From NCBI GenBank assembly GCA_947491315.1, contig CANLII010000009.1:19524-83523 (forward strand): a DNA stretch of 64,000 bases, read 5' to 3'. The DNA comes from Ignavibacteria bacterium (GTDB taxonomy: Bacteria; Bacteroidota; Ignavibacteria; Kapaibacteriales; UBA961). Position 1 is the first letter of the stretch. The number at the start of each line of letters is the position of its first letter. A program made the translations under genes and the position numbers. Under the pieces are notes generated by a model, which saw only the letters and a list, made by a program, of their open reading frames with translations, was not told the DNA's origin and did no database searches. Positions 10,208 through 18,818 of the stretch are shown piece by piece.

Positions 10208-10627
10208 ATGCTGATTCCTAAAAGAGTAAAGCATAGAAAAACACAACGTGGTAGAATGAAAGGCAAAGCCTATCGCGGTTCTCAGGTTGCATTTGGAACC
10301 TTTGGAATCAAAGCGATGGAGCCGGCGTGGATTACCAATCGTCAGATTGAATCAGCTAGAATTGCCATCAATCGTTTTCTCCGTCGTGACGGTAAAGTAT
10401 GGATTCGTATTTTCCCTGATAAACCAGTAACCAAAAAACCTGCAGAGGTTCGAATGGGTTCCGGTAAAGGTAATCCCGAATTTTGGGTAGCGGTTGTGAA
10501 GCCTGGTAGAATTCTTTTTGAGATCGATGGCGTATCAAGAGAAAAGGCAGTAGAAGCAGCTCGTTTGGCCTCTCATAAATTACCAATAAAAGTAAAGTTT
10601 GTAACACGCTTGGATGCGGTAGAGTAA
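10208..10627 (+). CDS. rplP: 50S ribosomal protein L16
   Basis: Helps position A-site tRNA, 139 residues. Opens [19 protein letters not shown], contains [19 protein letters not shown] and ends with [14 protein letters not shown]. The stop codon overlaps the rpmC start by one base (TAATG), which suggests coupled translation. Confidence 0.97.
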   Translation: MLIPKRVKHRKTQRGRMKGKAYRGSQVAFGTFGIKAMEPAWITNRQIESARIAINRFLRRDGKVWIRIFPDKPVTKKPAEVRMGSGKGNPEFWVAVVKPGRILFEIDGVSREKAVEAARLASHKLPIKVKFVTRLDAVE

Positions 10628-10830
10628 TGAAAAAGCAAAAAGCGTCCGAAATTCGCAAAATCTCCACTGAAGAGTTGATGGAGATGTTAACTTCCACTGA
10701 GGAAGCAATGGTTTTGAGAAACTTTGAGAAGGCGATGAGCCAACTTGAAAATACTTCGCAAATCAGAACCTTACGCAAAGATATTGCGCGTATCAAAATG
10801 GTATTGCGCGAGCGAAATGTTGCAGTTTGA
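10627..10830 (+). CDS. rpmC: 50S ribosomal protein L29
   Basis: Small helical protein near the tunnel exit, 67 residues. It starts [17 protein letters not shown] and has the C-terminal QIRTLRKDIARIKMVLRER that packs on 23S rRNA. The ATG overlaps the rplP stop; rpsQ follows. Sequence is less conserved than its neighbours, but length and position leave little doubt. Confidence 0.94.
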   Translation: MKKQKASEIRKISTEELMEMLTSTEEAMVLRNFEKAMSQLENTSQIRTLRKDIARIKMVLRERNVAV

Positions 10831-10860
10831 TACACTACGCACTATTAAGAATTGAACAAT

Positions 10861-11142
10861 ATGGCTACTAAAGCTACAGAACAAGCGCCTTCTACAACGG
10901 GAAAGAAAATCCGTCAAGGCAAAGTAATCAGTGCCGCCATGAACAAAAGTATTGTTGTGGCAATTGAGCGCCAGGTTGCTCATCCATTGTACAAGAAATA
11001 TTATAAGCAGACGAAAAAAATCATGTCACATGATGAAGCAAATGAGTGTCGCATAGGTGATACAGTCCGTGTCATTGAAAGTCGTCCATTGAGTGCCCGC
11101 AAGCGCTGGATGCTCGTTGAAATTGTCGATCGTGCGAAGTAA
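10861..11142 (+). CDS. rpsQ: 30S ribosomal protein S17
   Basis: 16S 5'-domain binder with an OB fold, 93 residues from this start. GKVISAAMNKSIVVAIERQVAHPLYKKYY and GDTVRVIESRPLSARKRW are the family core. An in-frame TTG at 10852 would add three residues, but ATG at 10861 has AAGA (10847-10850) at a workable distance while the TTG has none. The N-terminus has a polar extension (about 18 residues) before the core. Confidence 0.95.
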   Translation: MATKATEQAPSTTGKKIRQGKVISAAMNKSIVVAIERQVAHPLYKKYYKQTKKIMSHDEANECRIGDTVRVIESRPLSARKRWMLVEIVDRAK

Positions 11143-11157
11143 TTAAGGAAGAACATT

Positions 11158-11526
11158 ATGATACAAGAAGAGTCAAATCTTATTGCAGCGGATAATTCGG
11201 GTGCAAAGCGTGTAAGATGCATTCGTGTTCTAGGTGGACATGCTCGTCGTTATGCTGGAGTAGGCGATCTTATCGTCGTTTCCGTAAAAAGCGCGCTTCC
11301 GAATGCAGGTGTAAAAAAAGGCGAAGTTTGTAAAGCTGTCGTTGTTCGCACCAAGAAAGAGATTAGACGTAAGGATGGATCATTCATCCGTTTTGACGAG
11401 AATGCCGCTGTGATTCTAAACACTCAAGGTGAACCAAGAGGTACGCGTATTTTCGGACCTGTGGCACGCGAATTGCGTGACAGTGGTTTCATGAAAATCG
11501 TTTCTTTGGCACCAGAAGTATTATAA
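11158..11526 (+). CDS. rplN: 50S ribosomal protein L14
   Basis: Interface protein that contacts 16S rRNA in bridge B8, 122 residues, the standard length. Starts [19 protein letters not shown], contains [10 protein letters not shown] and [19 protein letters not shown] before the ATG. First gene of what is the spc operon in E. coli; here only 15 bases separate it from rpsQ, with no terminator. Confidence 0.98.
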   Translation: MIQEESNLIAADNSGAKRVRCIRVLGGHARRYAGVGDLIVVSVKSALPNAGVKKGEVCKAVVVRTKKEIRRKDGSFIRFDENAAVILNTQGEPRGTRIFGPVARELRDSGFMKIVSLAPEVL

Positions 11527-11537
11527 GGATAGCAAAC

Positions 11538-11873
11538 ATGAAGATGTCAATTAAAAAAAATGATATAGTGAAGGTTATCTCCGGCGATGACAAAGGCAAA
11601 GAAGGCCGTGTTATCGAAGTTGATGCGAAGAAAGGTCGTCTCCTCATAGAGGGTGTGAATGTGCACAAGCGCCACATGCGCAAAAGCCAAGCATATCCTG
11701 ATGGTGGAATTCATGAGCGTGAATTAGCGATAGCATATTCTAATGCCATGTTGATCGACCCTGACACAAATCAAGTAACACGCATCCGTTTGGATCGTAC
11801 AATTGATGAAAATGGAAGAGCACAAGTAAAGCGCCTTGCCGTAAAATCCGGCAAAGAAATAAAAATGCCTTAA
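11538..11873 (+). CDS. rplX: 50S ribosomal protein L24
   Basis: Assembly initiator with a KOW motif, 111 residues. The KOW core [23 protein letters not shown] lies at residues 6-28; [20 protein letters not shown] follows. An internal ATG at 11544 gives a product two residues shorter; the first ATG is kept because AAGGATAG is seven to ten bases upstream. Confidence 0.96.
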   Translation: MKMSIKKNDIVKVISGDDKGKEGRVIEVDAKKGRLLIEGVNVHKRHMRKSQAYPDGGIHERELAIAYSNAMLIDPDTNQVTRIRLDRTIDENGRAQVKRLAVKSGKEIKMP

Positions 11874-11893
11874 GACTTGAATAGAGAATAATC

Positions 11894-12520
11894 ATGGCTA
11901 AAGCCCAAACAACATCGAAAAAATATGATCTGAAGCCCGAGGGAAAACGCCTCGAGGAATACTCTGGAGCGGTGCCCGCGCCGAGACTCTATGCCTTTTA
12001 CAAAGAGCAGGTAATACCTGTACTAAAGGCTAAGTTTGAATATAAATCAGTGATGCAGGTTCCAAAAATCACAAAGATTTGTATCAATATGGGAGTCGGA
12101 GCCGCAGTACAAGATCCTAAAATTCTTCAAGCTGCTGTAAATGAGCTAGAGCTTATAACAGGTCAACGCCCTGCAATCAGCAAAGCAAAGAAGGCGATTG
12201 CAAATTTCCGTCTTCGTCAAGGCATGCCTATTGGCTGTCATCTTACATTGCGTGGTGCAAGAATGTATGAATTTTTGGATAGATTCATCAATATTGCTTC
12301 CCCTCGCATTCGAGATTTCCGTGGATATTCAAGTAATGGATTTGATGGTCGCGGTAATTTGACGCTTGGTATCAAGGAGCAGATAATTTTCCCTGAAATC
12401 GATGTAGACAAGGTAACAAAAATTGCCGGTATGGACATCACTTTCGTCACAACATCCAAAACCGATGAAGAAGCATCAGCTCTTCTCATGGAATTTGGTT
12501 TTCCTTTTCGCAAAGGTTAA
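11894..12520 (+). CDS. rplE: 50S ribosomal protein L5 with N-terminal extension
   Basis: 5S rRNA-binding protein of the central protuberance. The core (from about residue 32, [17 protein letters not shown]) has [38 protein letters not shown] and the phosphate-loop region typical of L5. Total length is 208 residues against about 180 in most bacteria; the extra length is a charged N-terminal stretch of some 30 residues. The start is supported by AGAGAATA upstream and by the absence of a better later ATG before the core. Confidence 0.96.
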   Translation: MAKAQTTSKKYDLKPEGKRLEEYSGAVPAPRLYAFYKEQVIPVLKAKFEYKSVMQVPKITKICINMGVGAAVQDPKILQAAVNELELITGQRPAISKAKKAIANFRLRQGMPIGCHLTLRGARMYEFLDRFINIASPRIRDFRGYSSNGFDGRGNLTLGIKEQIIFPEIDVDKVTKIAGMDITFVTTSKTDEEASALLMEFGFPFRKG

Positions 12521-12523
12521 TAC

Positions 12524-12793
12524 ATGGCAAAGACAAGTATCGTAGCACGGAATGAAAAAAGAAAACGCCTTGTGGCAAAATTTGCAGCAAAGCGTGAAGA
12601 ATTAAAAGCGGCTGGAGATTTCGAAGGCTTGCAGATGTTACCTCGTAACAGTTCACCGACGCGTGTTCGCAGTCGTTGTTCCGTGACAGGTCGCGGTAAG
12701 GCAGTCTATAAAAAATTCGGCGTTTGCCGAAATGTTTTCCGCCAATTGGCCCTGGAAGGAAAAATTCCGGGTATTCGCAAATCGAGTTGGTAA
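12524..12793 (+). CDS. rpsN: 30S ribosomal protein S14, zinc-free form
   Basis: 30S head protein, 89 residues. It opens [24 protein letters not shown] and ends [18 protein letters not shown]. It is the longer form without the paired CxxC motifs of the 61-residue zinc-binding S14; the two cysteines present (RCSVTGR and GVCRN) do not form a zinc ribbon. Starts three bases after the rplE stop. Confidence 0.97.
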   Translation: MAKTSIVARNEKRKRLVAKFAAKREELKAAGDFEGLQMLPRNSSPTRVRSRCSVTGRGKAVYKKFGVCRNVFRQLALEGKIPGIRKSSW

Positions 12794-12815
12794 ATACACT
12801 TTACGATATACTATT

Positions 12816-13211
12816 ATGCCGGTAACAGATACCATAGCAGATTTCATCACTCGCATCCGTAATGCGGGTCAGGCACGCCACAAATTTGTCACTGCACCTG
12901 CTTCAAAAATGAAGCACGCAATTGCGGAGATTCTCCGTGATCAAGGGTTCGTTGGCGATGTAGATCTAGTAGAAGAGGAAGGCCATAAAGTTATTAAGGT
13001 CGGTCTCAAATACTATGAAGGCAAGCCAGTTATCCAGGACATTCAGCGAGTCAGCAAGTCCGGAAGAAGAATTTATTCACCTGTTGAAAAATTGCCCCGC
13101 GTCAGCAATGGTTTGGGCATTGCCATCATCTCCACTTCAAAGGGTTTGATGACAGAAAAACAGGCACGCGCTTACAATGTAGGCGGTGAAATTATTTGCA
13201 CAGTACGCTAA
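12816..13211 (+). CDS. rpsH: 30S ribosomal protein S8
   Basis: Central-domain 16S rRNA binder, 131 residues from this ATG, the family's usual length. It opens MPVTDTIADFITRIRNAG and closes with GLGIAIISTSKGLMTEKQAR and GGEIICTV. The frame is open further upstream into rpsN, but only this start gives the conserved N-terminus. Confidence 0.97.
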   Translation: MPVTDTIADFITRIRNAGQARHKFVTAPASKMKHAIAEILRDQGFVGDVDLVEEEGHKVIKVGLKYYEGKPVIQDIQRVSKSGRRIYSPVEKLPRVSNGLGIAIISTSKGLMTEKQARAYNVGGEIICTVR

Positions 13212-13235
13212 ATCCTGAACTGAAGGAGTAATGCC

Positions 13236-13775
13236 GTGTCACGAGTTGGCAAAAAACTAATTACCGTTCCCAATAATGTTCAGTTGAGTTTCACTGATGG
13301 TGTTCTTACCGTCAATGGCCCAAAAGGCACTCAAGTTGTTCCAATCGCGGAAGGTATTTCATTCAATAATGAAAATGGCGCTCTCACATTTCAGAGAGCT
13401 AATGATGATAAGAAAGTTCGTGCATTGCATGGTCTTTCGCGCGCTTTAACATTTAATGCAATTGAAGGTGTATCGAATGGATTTCAGAGAAATCTCGCCA
13501 TAGAAGGTGTTGGTTTCAAAGCTGAAATGCGTGGCAAGAAATTGCTGTTGAATTTGGGCTATTCACATCCAATTCTGGTGATTCCACCTCCTGATATTGA
13601 GTTAGTTACTCCAACACCAACTACAATACAGGTCAAAGGAATCAGTAAACATGATGTTGGTGAAGTTGCGTCTAAGATTCGAAGCATTCGTCCGCCTGAG
13701 CCCTATAAAGGCAAAGGTGTTCGATACGAAGGTGAGTATATCCGTCGCAAGGCCGGTAAGTCTGCAGGTAAATAA
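13236..13775 (+). CDS. rplF: 50S ribosomal protein L6
   Basis: Two-domain protein next to the sarcin-ricin loop, 179 residues. MSRVGKKLITVP, NAIEGVSNGFQRNLAIEGVGFKAE-type repeat core and the C-terminal signature PEPYKGKGVRYEGEYIRRKAGK are clear. The start is GTG with AAGGAG (13223-13228) seven bases upstream; the nearby ATG at 13231 is out of frame. Confidence 0.97.
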   Translation: MSRVGKKLITVPNNVQLSFTDGVLTVNGPKGTQVVPIAEGISFNNENGALTFQRANDDKKVRALHGLSRALTFNAIEGVSNGFQRNLAIEGVGFKAEMRGKKLLLNLGYSHPILVIPPPDIELVTPTPTTIQVKGISKHDVGEVASKIRSIRPPEPYKGKGVRYEGEYIRRKAGKSAGK

Positions 13776-13809
13776 TAGTTGAACGAAAGATTCTCAAGAG
13801 ACAACAGAG

Positions 13810-14181
13810 ATGAATTTAGAAAAATCAAAAAAAATACGTCAAAAGCGCAGAAAGCAACATATTCGTAAGCGCATATTCGGTAATCCCGAACGCTTACGTC
13901 TGAGTGTTAACAAAAGCCTCAAGCATATTACTGCACAGATTATTGATGATACAAAGGGTGTAACACTCGTATCGGTTTCTTCTGTGGAAAAAGATGTTCG
14001 AGAGGCTTTGACATCAGTTGCAACAAAAGTTGCTCAAAGTCAGTATATTGGTGGCTTGCTTGCAAAGCGCGCTAAAGAAGCAAATATTTCAATCGTGGCA
14101 TTTGATCGTAATGGTCATTTGTACCATGGAAGATTAAAAGCACTTGCCGATGCCGCCCGCGAAGGCGGTCTGCAATTCTAA
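13810..14181 (+). CDS. rplR: 50S ribosomal protein L18
   Basis: 5S rRNA-binding protein, 123 residues. N-terminal basic region [17 protein letters not shown], then [20 protein letters not shown], and the C-terminal [23 protein letters not shown]. Standard order between rplF and rpsE. Confidence 0.96.
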   Translation: MNLEKSKKIRQKRRKQHIRKRIFGNPERLRLSVNKSLKHITAQIIDDTKGVTLVSVSSVEKDVREALTSVATKVAQSQYIGGLLAKRAKEANISIVAFDRNGHLYHGRLKALADAAREGGLQF

Positions 14182-14196
14182 TTTATAGAGGATGCC

Positions 14197-14700
14197 GTGA
14201 GCAAAGTAAGAGTGTCTGAACTGGATCTAAAAGATAAGTTGGTTTATGTTGGCCGTACTGCGAAAGTAGTAAAAGGTGGTCGACGTTTCAATTTCACTGC
14301 ATTGGTTGTTGTCGGTGATGGCAATGGTTATGTGGGTTATGGACTAGGCAAAGCTGGTGAAGTCGTTGACGCTGTAAGCAAAGCGACTAATGCTGCAAAG
14401 AACAATATCGTAAAAGTGCAATTGCAAAAAACTACAATTCCACATGAAGTTCTTGCGAAATACGGTGCTGCATCAGTTCTTATCAAGCCCGCAACAGCTG
14501 GTACTGGCGTTATTGCAGGTGGTGGTGTTCGTGCAGTGCTCGAACTTGCCGGAGTGCAGGATGTTCTGACGAAGAGCATAGGATCTTCTAATCCACACAA
14601 TACGGTTAAAGCAACTATTCGTGCATTGACAATGCTTGAGGATGCACAATCTGCTTCGAAACGCAGAGGCATCTCATTACAGAAATTGTTGCAAGGTTAA
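14197..14700 (+). CDS. rpsE: 30S ribosomal protein S5
   Basis: Fidelity protein at the mRNA entry channel, 167 residues. The double-stranded RNA-binding-like N-domain includes [27 protein letters not shown] and [10 protein letters not shown]; the C-domain has [32 protein letters not shown]. Start codon GTG with GAGGATG upstream giving a consistent N-terminus. Confidence 0.97.
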   Translation: MSKVRVSELDLKDKLVYVGRTAKVVKGGRRFNFTALVVVGDGNGYVGYGLGKAGEVVDAVSKATNAAKNNIVKVQLQKTTIPHEVLAKYGAASVLIKPATAGTGVIAGGGVRAVLELAGVQDVLTKSIGSSNPHNTVKATIRALTMLEDAQSASKRRGISLQKLLQG

Positions 14701-14712
14701 GGAGTGTTTGAT

Positions 14713-14901
14713 ATGAAAGAAGGTTCAAAAATTAAAGTAACACAGGTTCGCAGCATCATCAAATGCAAGCAGAATCAAAAAGATACAATACATGCGTTAG
14801 GCTTGGGTCGTCCCAACTATTCAGTTGTTCACACGCTCAATCCTCAAATCGCAGGCATGATCAATGTGGTCAGCCATCTTGTGAAAGTTGAGACAATTTG
14901 A
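14713..14901 (+). CDS. rpmD: 50S ribosomal protein L30
   Basis: Small 50S protein, 62 residues from this ATG. KIKVTQVRSIIKCKQNQKDTIHALGLGR and the terminal LVKVETI match the family. A GTG at 14704 is in frame but overlaps the ribosome site AAGGAG (14699-14704), so the ATG eight bases later is preferred. It lies 12 bases after rpsE. Confidence 0.95.
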   Translation: MKEGSKIKVTQVRSIIKCKQNQKDTIHALGLGRPNYSVVHTLNPQIAGMINVVSHLVKVETI

Positions 14902-14921
14902 AAGTCGGAGAATACCTCATT

Positions 14922-15386
14922 ATGAAGCATATTGGAAATATCAGCCCCAGCAAAGGTTCAGTAAAAGGCATGAAGCGCATCGGTAGAGGTGCAGGTTCTG
15001 GACATGGTGGGACATCAACTCGCGGACACAAGGGTCATTCTTCTCGTTCAGGTTTTAAGCAGAAGAGAAACTTCGAGGGCGGTCAAATGCCTTTGAGTCG
15101 TCGTCTGCCAAAATTTGGATTCAAGAATCCATTCCGTATAGAATATCAAGAAGTTAATGTTGCTCGTTTGCAAGAATTGGTAGACACTCAAAAAATTCAT
15201 GCCGGCGATACAATCAATCTTGAAACACTTCGGAACTTGGGCGTAGTTCGTTCTTCAAGAATACCTGTAAAGGTTCTCGGCAACGGTGAACTTTCAGCAA
15301 AGTTGAATGTATCTGCTGCAAAATTCACTGAGTCAGCCAAAGGAAAGATTGAACTAGCCGGAGGCACCGCTGCAATCGATGAATAA
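14922..15386 (+). CDS. rplO: 50S ribosomal protein L15
   Basis: Late-assembly 50S protein, 154 residues. N-terminus MKHIGNISPSKGSVKGMKRIG, then the Gly/His/Lys-rich loop GRGAGSGHGGTSTRGHKG and EGGQMPLSRRLPKFGF. The open frame extends to 14898, but the ATG at 14922 gives the family N-terminus and has CGGAG at 14906-14910. Its last eight bases overlap the secY start. Confidence 0.97.
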   Translation: MKHIGNISPSKGSVKGMKRIGRGAGSGHGGTSTRGHKGHSSRSGFKQKRNFEGGQMPLSRRLPKFGFKNPFRIEYQEVNVARLQELVDTQKIHAGDTINLETLRNLGVVRSSRIPVKVLGNGELSAKLNVSAAKFTESAKGKIELAGGTAAIDE

Positions 15387-16731
15387 GTTTTTTCAGACAT
15401 TGGTCAATGTATTTCGCATTGAGGAATTGAGAGATAGAATAATCTTCACAGCACTTGTTTTATTAGCTGTGAGAATTGGTTCTTATATTCCCCTACCCGG
15501 TGTGGATGTCATTGCATTGCAGTCAACAAAAGGTGGAGATTCGAATACATTATTCGGATTATATGATCTATTTGTGGGTGGAGCATTGTCCAATGCAGCC
15601 ATCTTTGCGCTCGGTATCATGCCATATATTTCGGCTTCCATTATCCTGCAATTGGCAGGTATTGTGTTGCCAGAATTTCAGCGCCTTCAAAGAGAAGGTG
15701 AAGATGGACGAAGAAAGATTAATCAATTTACACGCTATCTTACAGTGCTTATTGCAGCTTTGCAAGGTTGGGGTGTGACTATAAAGATACTTAATCCAGG
15801 TACAAGTTCAGCTGCAGTTGTAGCACCTGACATGGTTGGAATATTTACTATTTCATCTATTGTTTTGCTTACTGCGGGTACTGTATTCCTAATGTGGCTT
15901 GGAGAACAAATAACAGAGCGTGGTTTGGGAAATGGTATTTCGCTTATCATTTTCATTGGAATTATAGCTCGTCTTCCTGATGCATTATTTGCAGAAATTG
16001 CGTATATCACTTCAACACCGCAATTATTTGTACACCTCATCATATTCGCTGTATTGATATTTATCATTGCCGGTGTAATATTGGTTACCCAAGGTGCGCG
16101 AAGGATACCAATTCAATATGCAAAGAGAGTAGTTGGCAGGAAAGTATATGGTGGAACAACCCAATACATCCCATTGAGAGTGAATACTTCAGGTGTTATG
16201 CCGATTATTTTCGCTCAGTCAATATTGTTTGTACCAAGTACAATCTTAAGTTTCTTTCCTGAAAACACATCTTTACAATGGCTTTCACAGCAATTGTTTA
16301 GTGAGCAGTCTTGGGTATATGCAATGACATTCTCATTGTTAATTGTATTCTTTACCTATTTCTACACTGCAGTAGCTTTTAATCCAAAAGATGTTGCAGA
16401 CAATATGAAGAAGCAAGGTGGGTTCATTCCAGGTGTAAGACCAGGTGCTCCAACTGCAGATTATATTGAGAATATATTGACAAGAATTACATTGCCCGGT
16501 GCTATATTTCTTGCATTGATTGCAATCATGCCAACATTCGTTTCAAATGTATTGCGCGTTCAGCCATCATTTGCCTCCTTTTTTGGTGGAACAAGTTTGT
16601 TGATTATGGTTGGTGTTGCACTTGACACTTTGCAACAAGTTGAATCTTACTTACTCATGCGTCATTATGATGGATTTATGAAGAGTGGAAAGATTCGTGG
16701 TCGTGCAAATGCAGGTCAAGGTGGATTTTAA
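15379..16731 (+). CDS. secY: Preprotein translocase subunit SecY
   Basis: Channel subunit of the SecYEG inner-membrane translocon; 450 residues with ten predicted membrane segments. The family marks RIEELRDRIIFTALVLLAVR and IPLPGVD near the start, GIMPYISASIILQL in TM2, WLGEQITERGLGNGISLIIF and the C-terminal QVESYLLMRHYDGF are seen. It overlaps rplO by eight bases and shares the spc operon. It would export the signal-peptide proteins further along, including the T9SS components and cargo. Confidence 0.98.
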   Translation: MNKFFQTLVNVFRIEELRDRIIFTALVLLAVRIGSYIPLPGVDVIALQSTKGGDSNTLFGLYDLFVGGALSNAAIFALGIMPYISASIILQLAGIVLPEFQRLQREGEDGRRKINQFTRYLTVLIAALQGWGVTIKILNPGTSSAAVVAPDMVGIFTISSIVLLTAGTVFLMWLGEQITERGLGNGISLIIFIGIIARLPDALFAEIAYITSTPQLFVHLIIFAVLIFIIAGVILVTQGARRIPIQYAKRVVGRKVYGGTTQYIPLRVNTSGVMPIIFAQSILFVPSTILSFFPENTSLQWLSQQLFSEQSWVYAMTFSLLIVFFTYFYTAVAFNPKDVADNMKKQGGFIPGVRPGAPTADYIENILTRITLPGAIFLALIAIMPTFVSNVLRVQPSFASFFGGTSLLIMVGVALDTLQQVESYLLMRHYDGFMKSGKIRGRANAGQGGF

Positions 16732-16736
16732 TTGAC

Positions 16737-17522
16737 ATGGAATTAACCGCGGTACATATACCCGGACCAAACCATGATATTGAAAAAGCATGTAGAATAG
16801 TTGCAGAAACTATTTCATTGGTTGGAAAATCTGTAAAGCCAGGTATAACAACTATAGAGCTTGATAAAATAGCAGAAGATAATATTCTTTCCAGAAATGG
16901 AAGACCTGCTTTCAAGGGTTATAAGGTTGGATCATTAGAATTCAAACATTCATTATGCATATCTGTAAATGAAGAAGTGGTTCACGGTGTTCCTGGGACA
17001 AGAGTTCTGAAAGAAGGTGAAATAGTATCGATCGATTGCGGTGTGGAATACAATGGTTGGTTTGGAGATAGCGCCTATACCTTTCCTGTTGGTACCATCG
17101 ATAAGTCGGTACAAGATTTGCTAATAGCTACACAAGATTCATTGGATCTTGGAGTTCAGCAAGCAAAAAGTAAGAATAAGGTCTATGACATAGCTCGAGC
17201 AGTACAAACGCACGTTGAAAAACATGGTTATTCGGTAGTTCGACAATTGGTTGGACATGGTATAGGAAAGCATCTTCACGAAGATCCTGCCATACCGAAT
17301 TTTGTTCCTGCACTATTGCAGCGCAGTTACTATCCAAATGATAAATTGCGGAAAGGTCAAGCAATTGCAATTGAGCCGATGGTCAATTTAGGAACCTATA
17401 GCGTAAAGACATTGAGTGATGGATGGACGGTTGTGACGGCAGACAAAAAACCATCGGCACATTTTGAGCATACAGTGCTCATTGAAGATGATGGACCGGT
17501 GATATTAACCTTAATGGATTAA
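16737..17522 (+). CDS. map: Methionine aminopeptidase, type I
   Basis: Removes the initiator methionine from nascent proteins; dinuclear metallohydrolase of 261 residues. All five metal ligands are present: D100 and D111 (SIDCGVEYNGWFGDSAYTF), H174 (VGHGIGKHLHEDP), E213 (AIEPMVNLG) and E244 (HFEHTVLIED). Five bases separate it from secY; infA follows after six bases. The secY-map-infA order is widespread in bacteria. Confidence 0.98.
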   Translation: MELTAVHIPGPNHDIEKACRIVAETISLVGKSVKPGITTIELDKIAEDNILSRNGRPAFKGYKVGSLEFKHSLCISVNEEVVHGVPGTRVLKEGEIVSIDCGVEYNGWFGDSAYTFPVGTIDKSVQDLLIATQDSLDLGVQQAKSKNKVYDIARAVQTHVEKHGYSVVRQLVGHGIGKHLHEDPAIPNFVPALLQRSYYPNDKLRKGQAIAIEPMVNLGTYSVKTLSDGWTVVTADKKPSAHFEHTVLIEDDGPVILTLMD

Positions 17523-17528
17523 GACAAT

Positions 17529-17747
17529 ATGTCGAAACAAGATCTTATTCGGATAGATGGTGTGATTGATGAGACGCTACCAAATACACAATTTATTGTG
17601 AAGTTGGAAAATGGACACAAGGTTCTCTGTCATATCTCCGGTAAGATGAGAATGAATTTCATCAAGATTTTACAAGGCGACAAAGTAACTGTTGAATTGT
17701 CACCCTATGATCTTGCAAAAGGCAGAATAGTATATCGTTATAAATAA
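17529..17747 (+). CDS. infA: Translation initiation factor IF-1
   Basis: OB-fold factor that occupies the A site during initiation; 72 residues, the standard length. Contains [41 protein letters not shown] and ends [15 protein letters not shown]. It sits between map and rpmJ. Confidence 0.98.
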   Translation: MSKQDLIRIDGVIDETLPNTQFIVKLENGHKVLCHISGKMRMNFIKILQGDKVTVELSPYDLAKGRIVYRYK

Positions 17748-17755
17748 GTGATTTC

Positions 17756-17872
17756 ATGAAAGTACAAGCATCTGTAAAAAAACGCAGCCCTGAAGACAAA
17801 ATCGTCGTACGCAGAGGCAAAGTGTATATCATCAACAAGAAAAATCCACGCTTTAAGCAAAGACAAGGATAA
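17756..17872 (+). CDS. rpmJ: 50S ribosomal protein L36, zinc-free form
   Basis: 38-residue protein, read directly from the sequence: starts [20 protein letters not shown] and ends NPRFKQRQG. It has the L36 frame (MKVxxSVKK, RRGKVYxI, KQRQG end) but none of the Cys/Cys/Cys/His ligands of zinc-binding L36; the positions hold Ser, Asp, Asn and Phe. It fills the small gap between infA and rpsM, the usual rpmJ place. Confidence 0.95.
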   Translation: MKVQASVKKRSPEDKIVVRRGKVYIINKKNPRFKQRQG

Positions 17873-17886
17873 TTTAGGAGTATACA

Positions 17887-18264
17887 ATGGCTCGTATAGC
17901 CGGTGTCGATCTGCCAAAAAATAAGAGAGGCGTTATTGGCCTCACATATATCTTCGGTGTGGGCAAGAAAAAGTCCGCTGAGATTCTCACAAAGGCAGGA
18001 ATTGCTTTTGAGAAACGTGTATTGACTTGGACAGATGAAGAAATTGCAAGCATTCGTGCGGCAATTGCTGACCATAAAGTTGAAGGTCAATTGCGTTCCG
18101 AAATCCAGTTAAACATTAAGCGTTTGATGGATGTCGGATGCTATCGCGGATTGCGTCATCGCCGTGGATTGCCTGCTCGCGGTCAACGTACACGCACCAA
18201 TTCCAGAACGAGAAAAGGTCGTCGTAAGACAGTTGCAGGTAAGAAAAAGGCAGTCAAGAAGTAA
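17887..18264 (+). CDS. rpsM: 30S ribosomal protein S13
   Basis: 30S head protein that contacts 50S and P-site tRNA; 125 residues. [26 protein letters not shown] at the start, [25 protein letters not shown] near the end, then a lysine-rich tail. AGGAG at 17876-17880. First gene of the alpha operon block. Confidence 0.98.
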   Translation: MARIAGVDLPKNKRGVIGLTYIFGVGKKKSAEILTKAGIAFEKRVLTWTDEEIASIRAAIADHKVEGQLRSEIQLNIKRLMDVGCYRGLRHRRGLPARGQRTRTNSRTRKGRRKTVAGKKKAVKK

Positions 18265-18294
18265 TAGCATTATTAACCTCACATTCCGAATATT

Positions 18295-18681
18295 ATGGCG
18301 GCAACTAAAAAGCGCGTAAAGAAAAAAACCGTCAGTGACATACACGGTAAAGCACTCATTCGTGCAACATTTAACAATGTAATCGTGACAATCACCGACA
18401 CATATGGTAATGTTCTCACTTGGTCATCCGCAGGTCGTAATGGCTTCCGTGGTTCCAAGAAGAATACTCCATATGCATCACAAGTTTCTGCAGAGCGTGC
18501 AGCGAAGGAAGCTCATGAAATGGGCTTGCGTAAAGTAGAGGTAATTGTACGCGGACCCGGCTCAGGTCGTGAAGCTGCAATTCGTGCACTAGCTCAAGCA
18601 GGACTTGAAATATTGAATATACTTGATAAAACTCCTTTGCCTCACAATGGTTGTAGACCACCAAAGCGTAGAAGAGTTTAA
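18295..18681 (+). CDS. rpsK: 30S ribosomal protein S11
   Basis: Platform protein near the mRNA exit, 128 residues. [52 protein letters not shown] and the terminal [11 protein letters not shown] are the hallmarks. In most bacteria rpsD comes next; here there is a 137-base gap and then rpoA. Confidence 0.98.
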   Translation: MAATKKRVKKKTVSDIHGKALIRATFNNVIVTITDTYGNVLTWSSAGRNGFRGSKKNTPYASQVSAERAAKEAHEMGLRKVEVIVRGPGSGREAAIRALAQAGLEILNILDKTPLPHNGCRPPKRRRV

Positions 18682-18818
18682 TCGAAACCGACAGCATAAT
18701 CGGAAGAACATGATGCCTGCTTGATGCGGGCATTGTGCACTCTGGAAATACAGAGATAATTAACGATTGCTCTTACCCGGCTCCCCGTTTTGGGTAGCCT
18801 CCATGAATGAGATAGAGA
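18682..18818 (+). other. Gap between rpsK and rpoA with short hairpins; rpsD absent
   Basis: No coding sequence is seen. Inverted repeats: ATGCCTGC (18713-18720) with GCGGGCAT (18726-18733), eight pairs with one G-T; CTCTG (18740-18744) with CAGAG (18751-18755); and TACCC (18774-18778) with GGGTA (18792-18796). None has a T-tract, so they are not obvious terminators. The gap stands where rpsD is normally found and may be a leader for rpoA. Confidence 0.5.

Noticed and set aside
12732..12815. N-terminally extended rpsH
   Set aside because: The upstream 28 codons overlap rpsN and do not resemble S8; ATG 12816 gives the conserved N-terminus.
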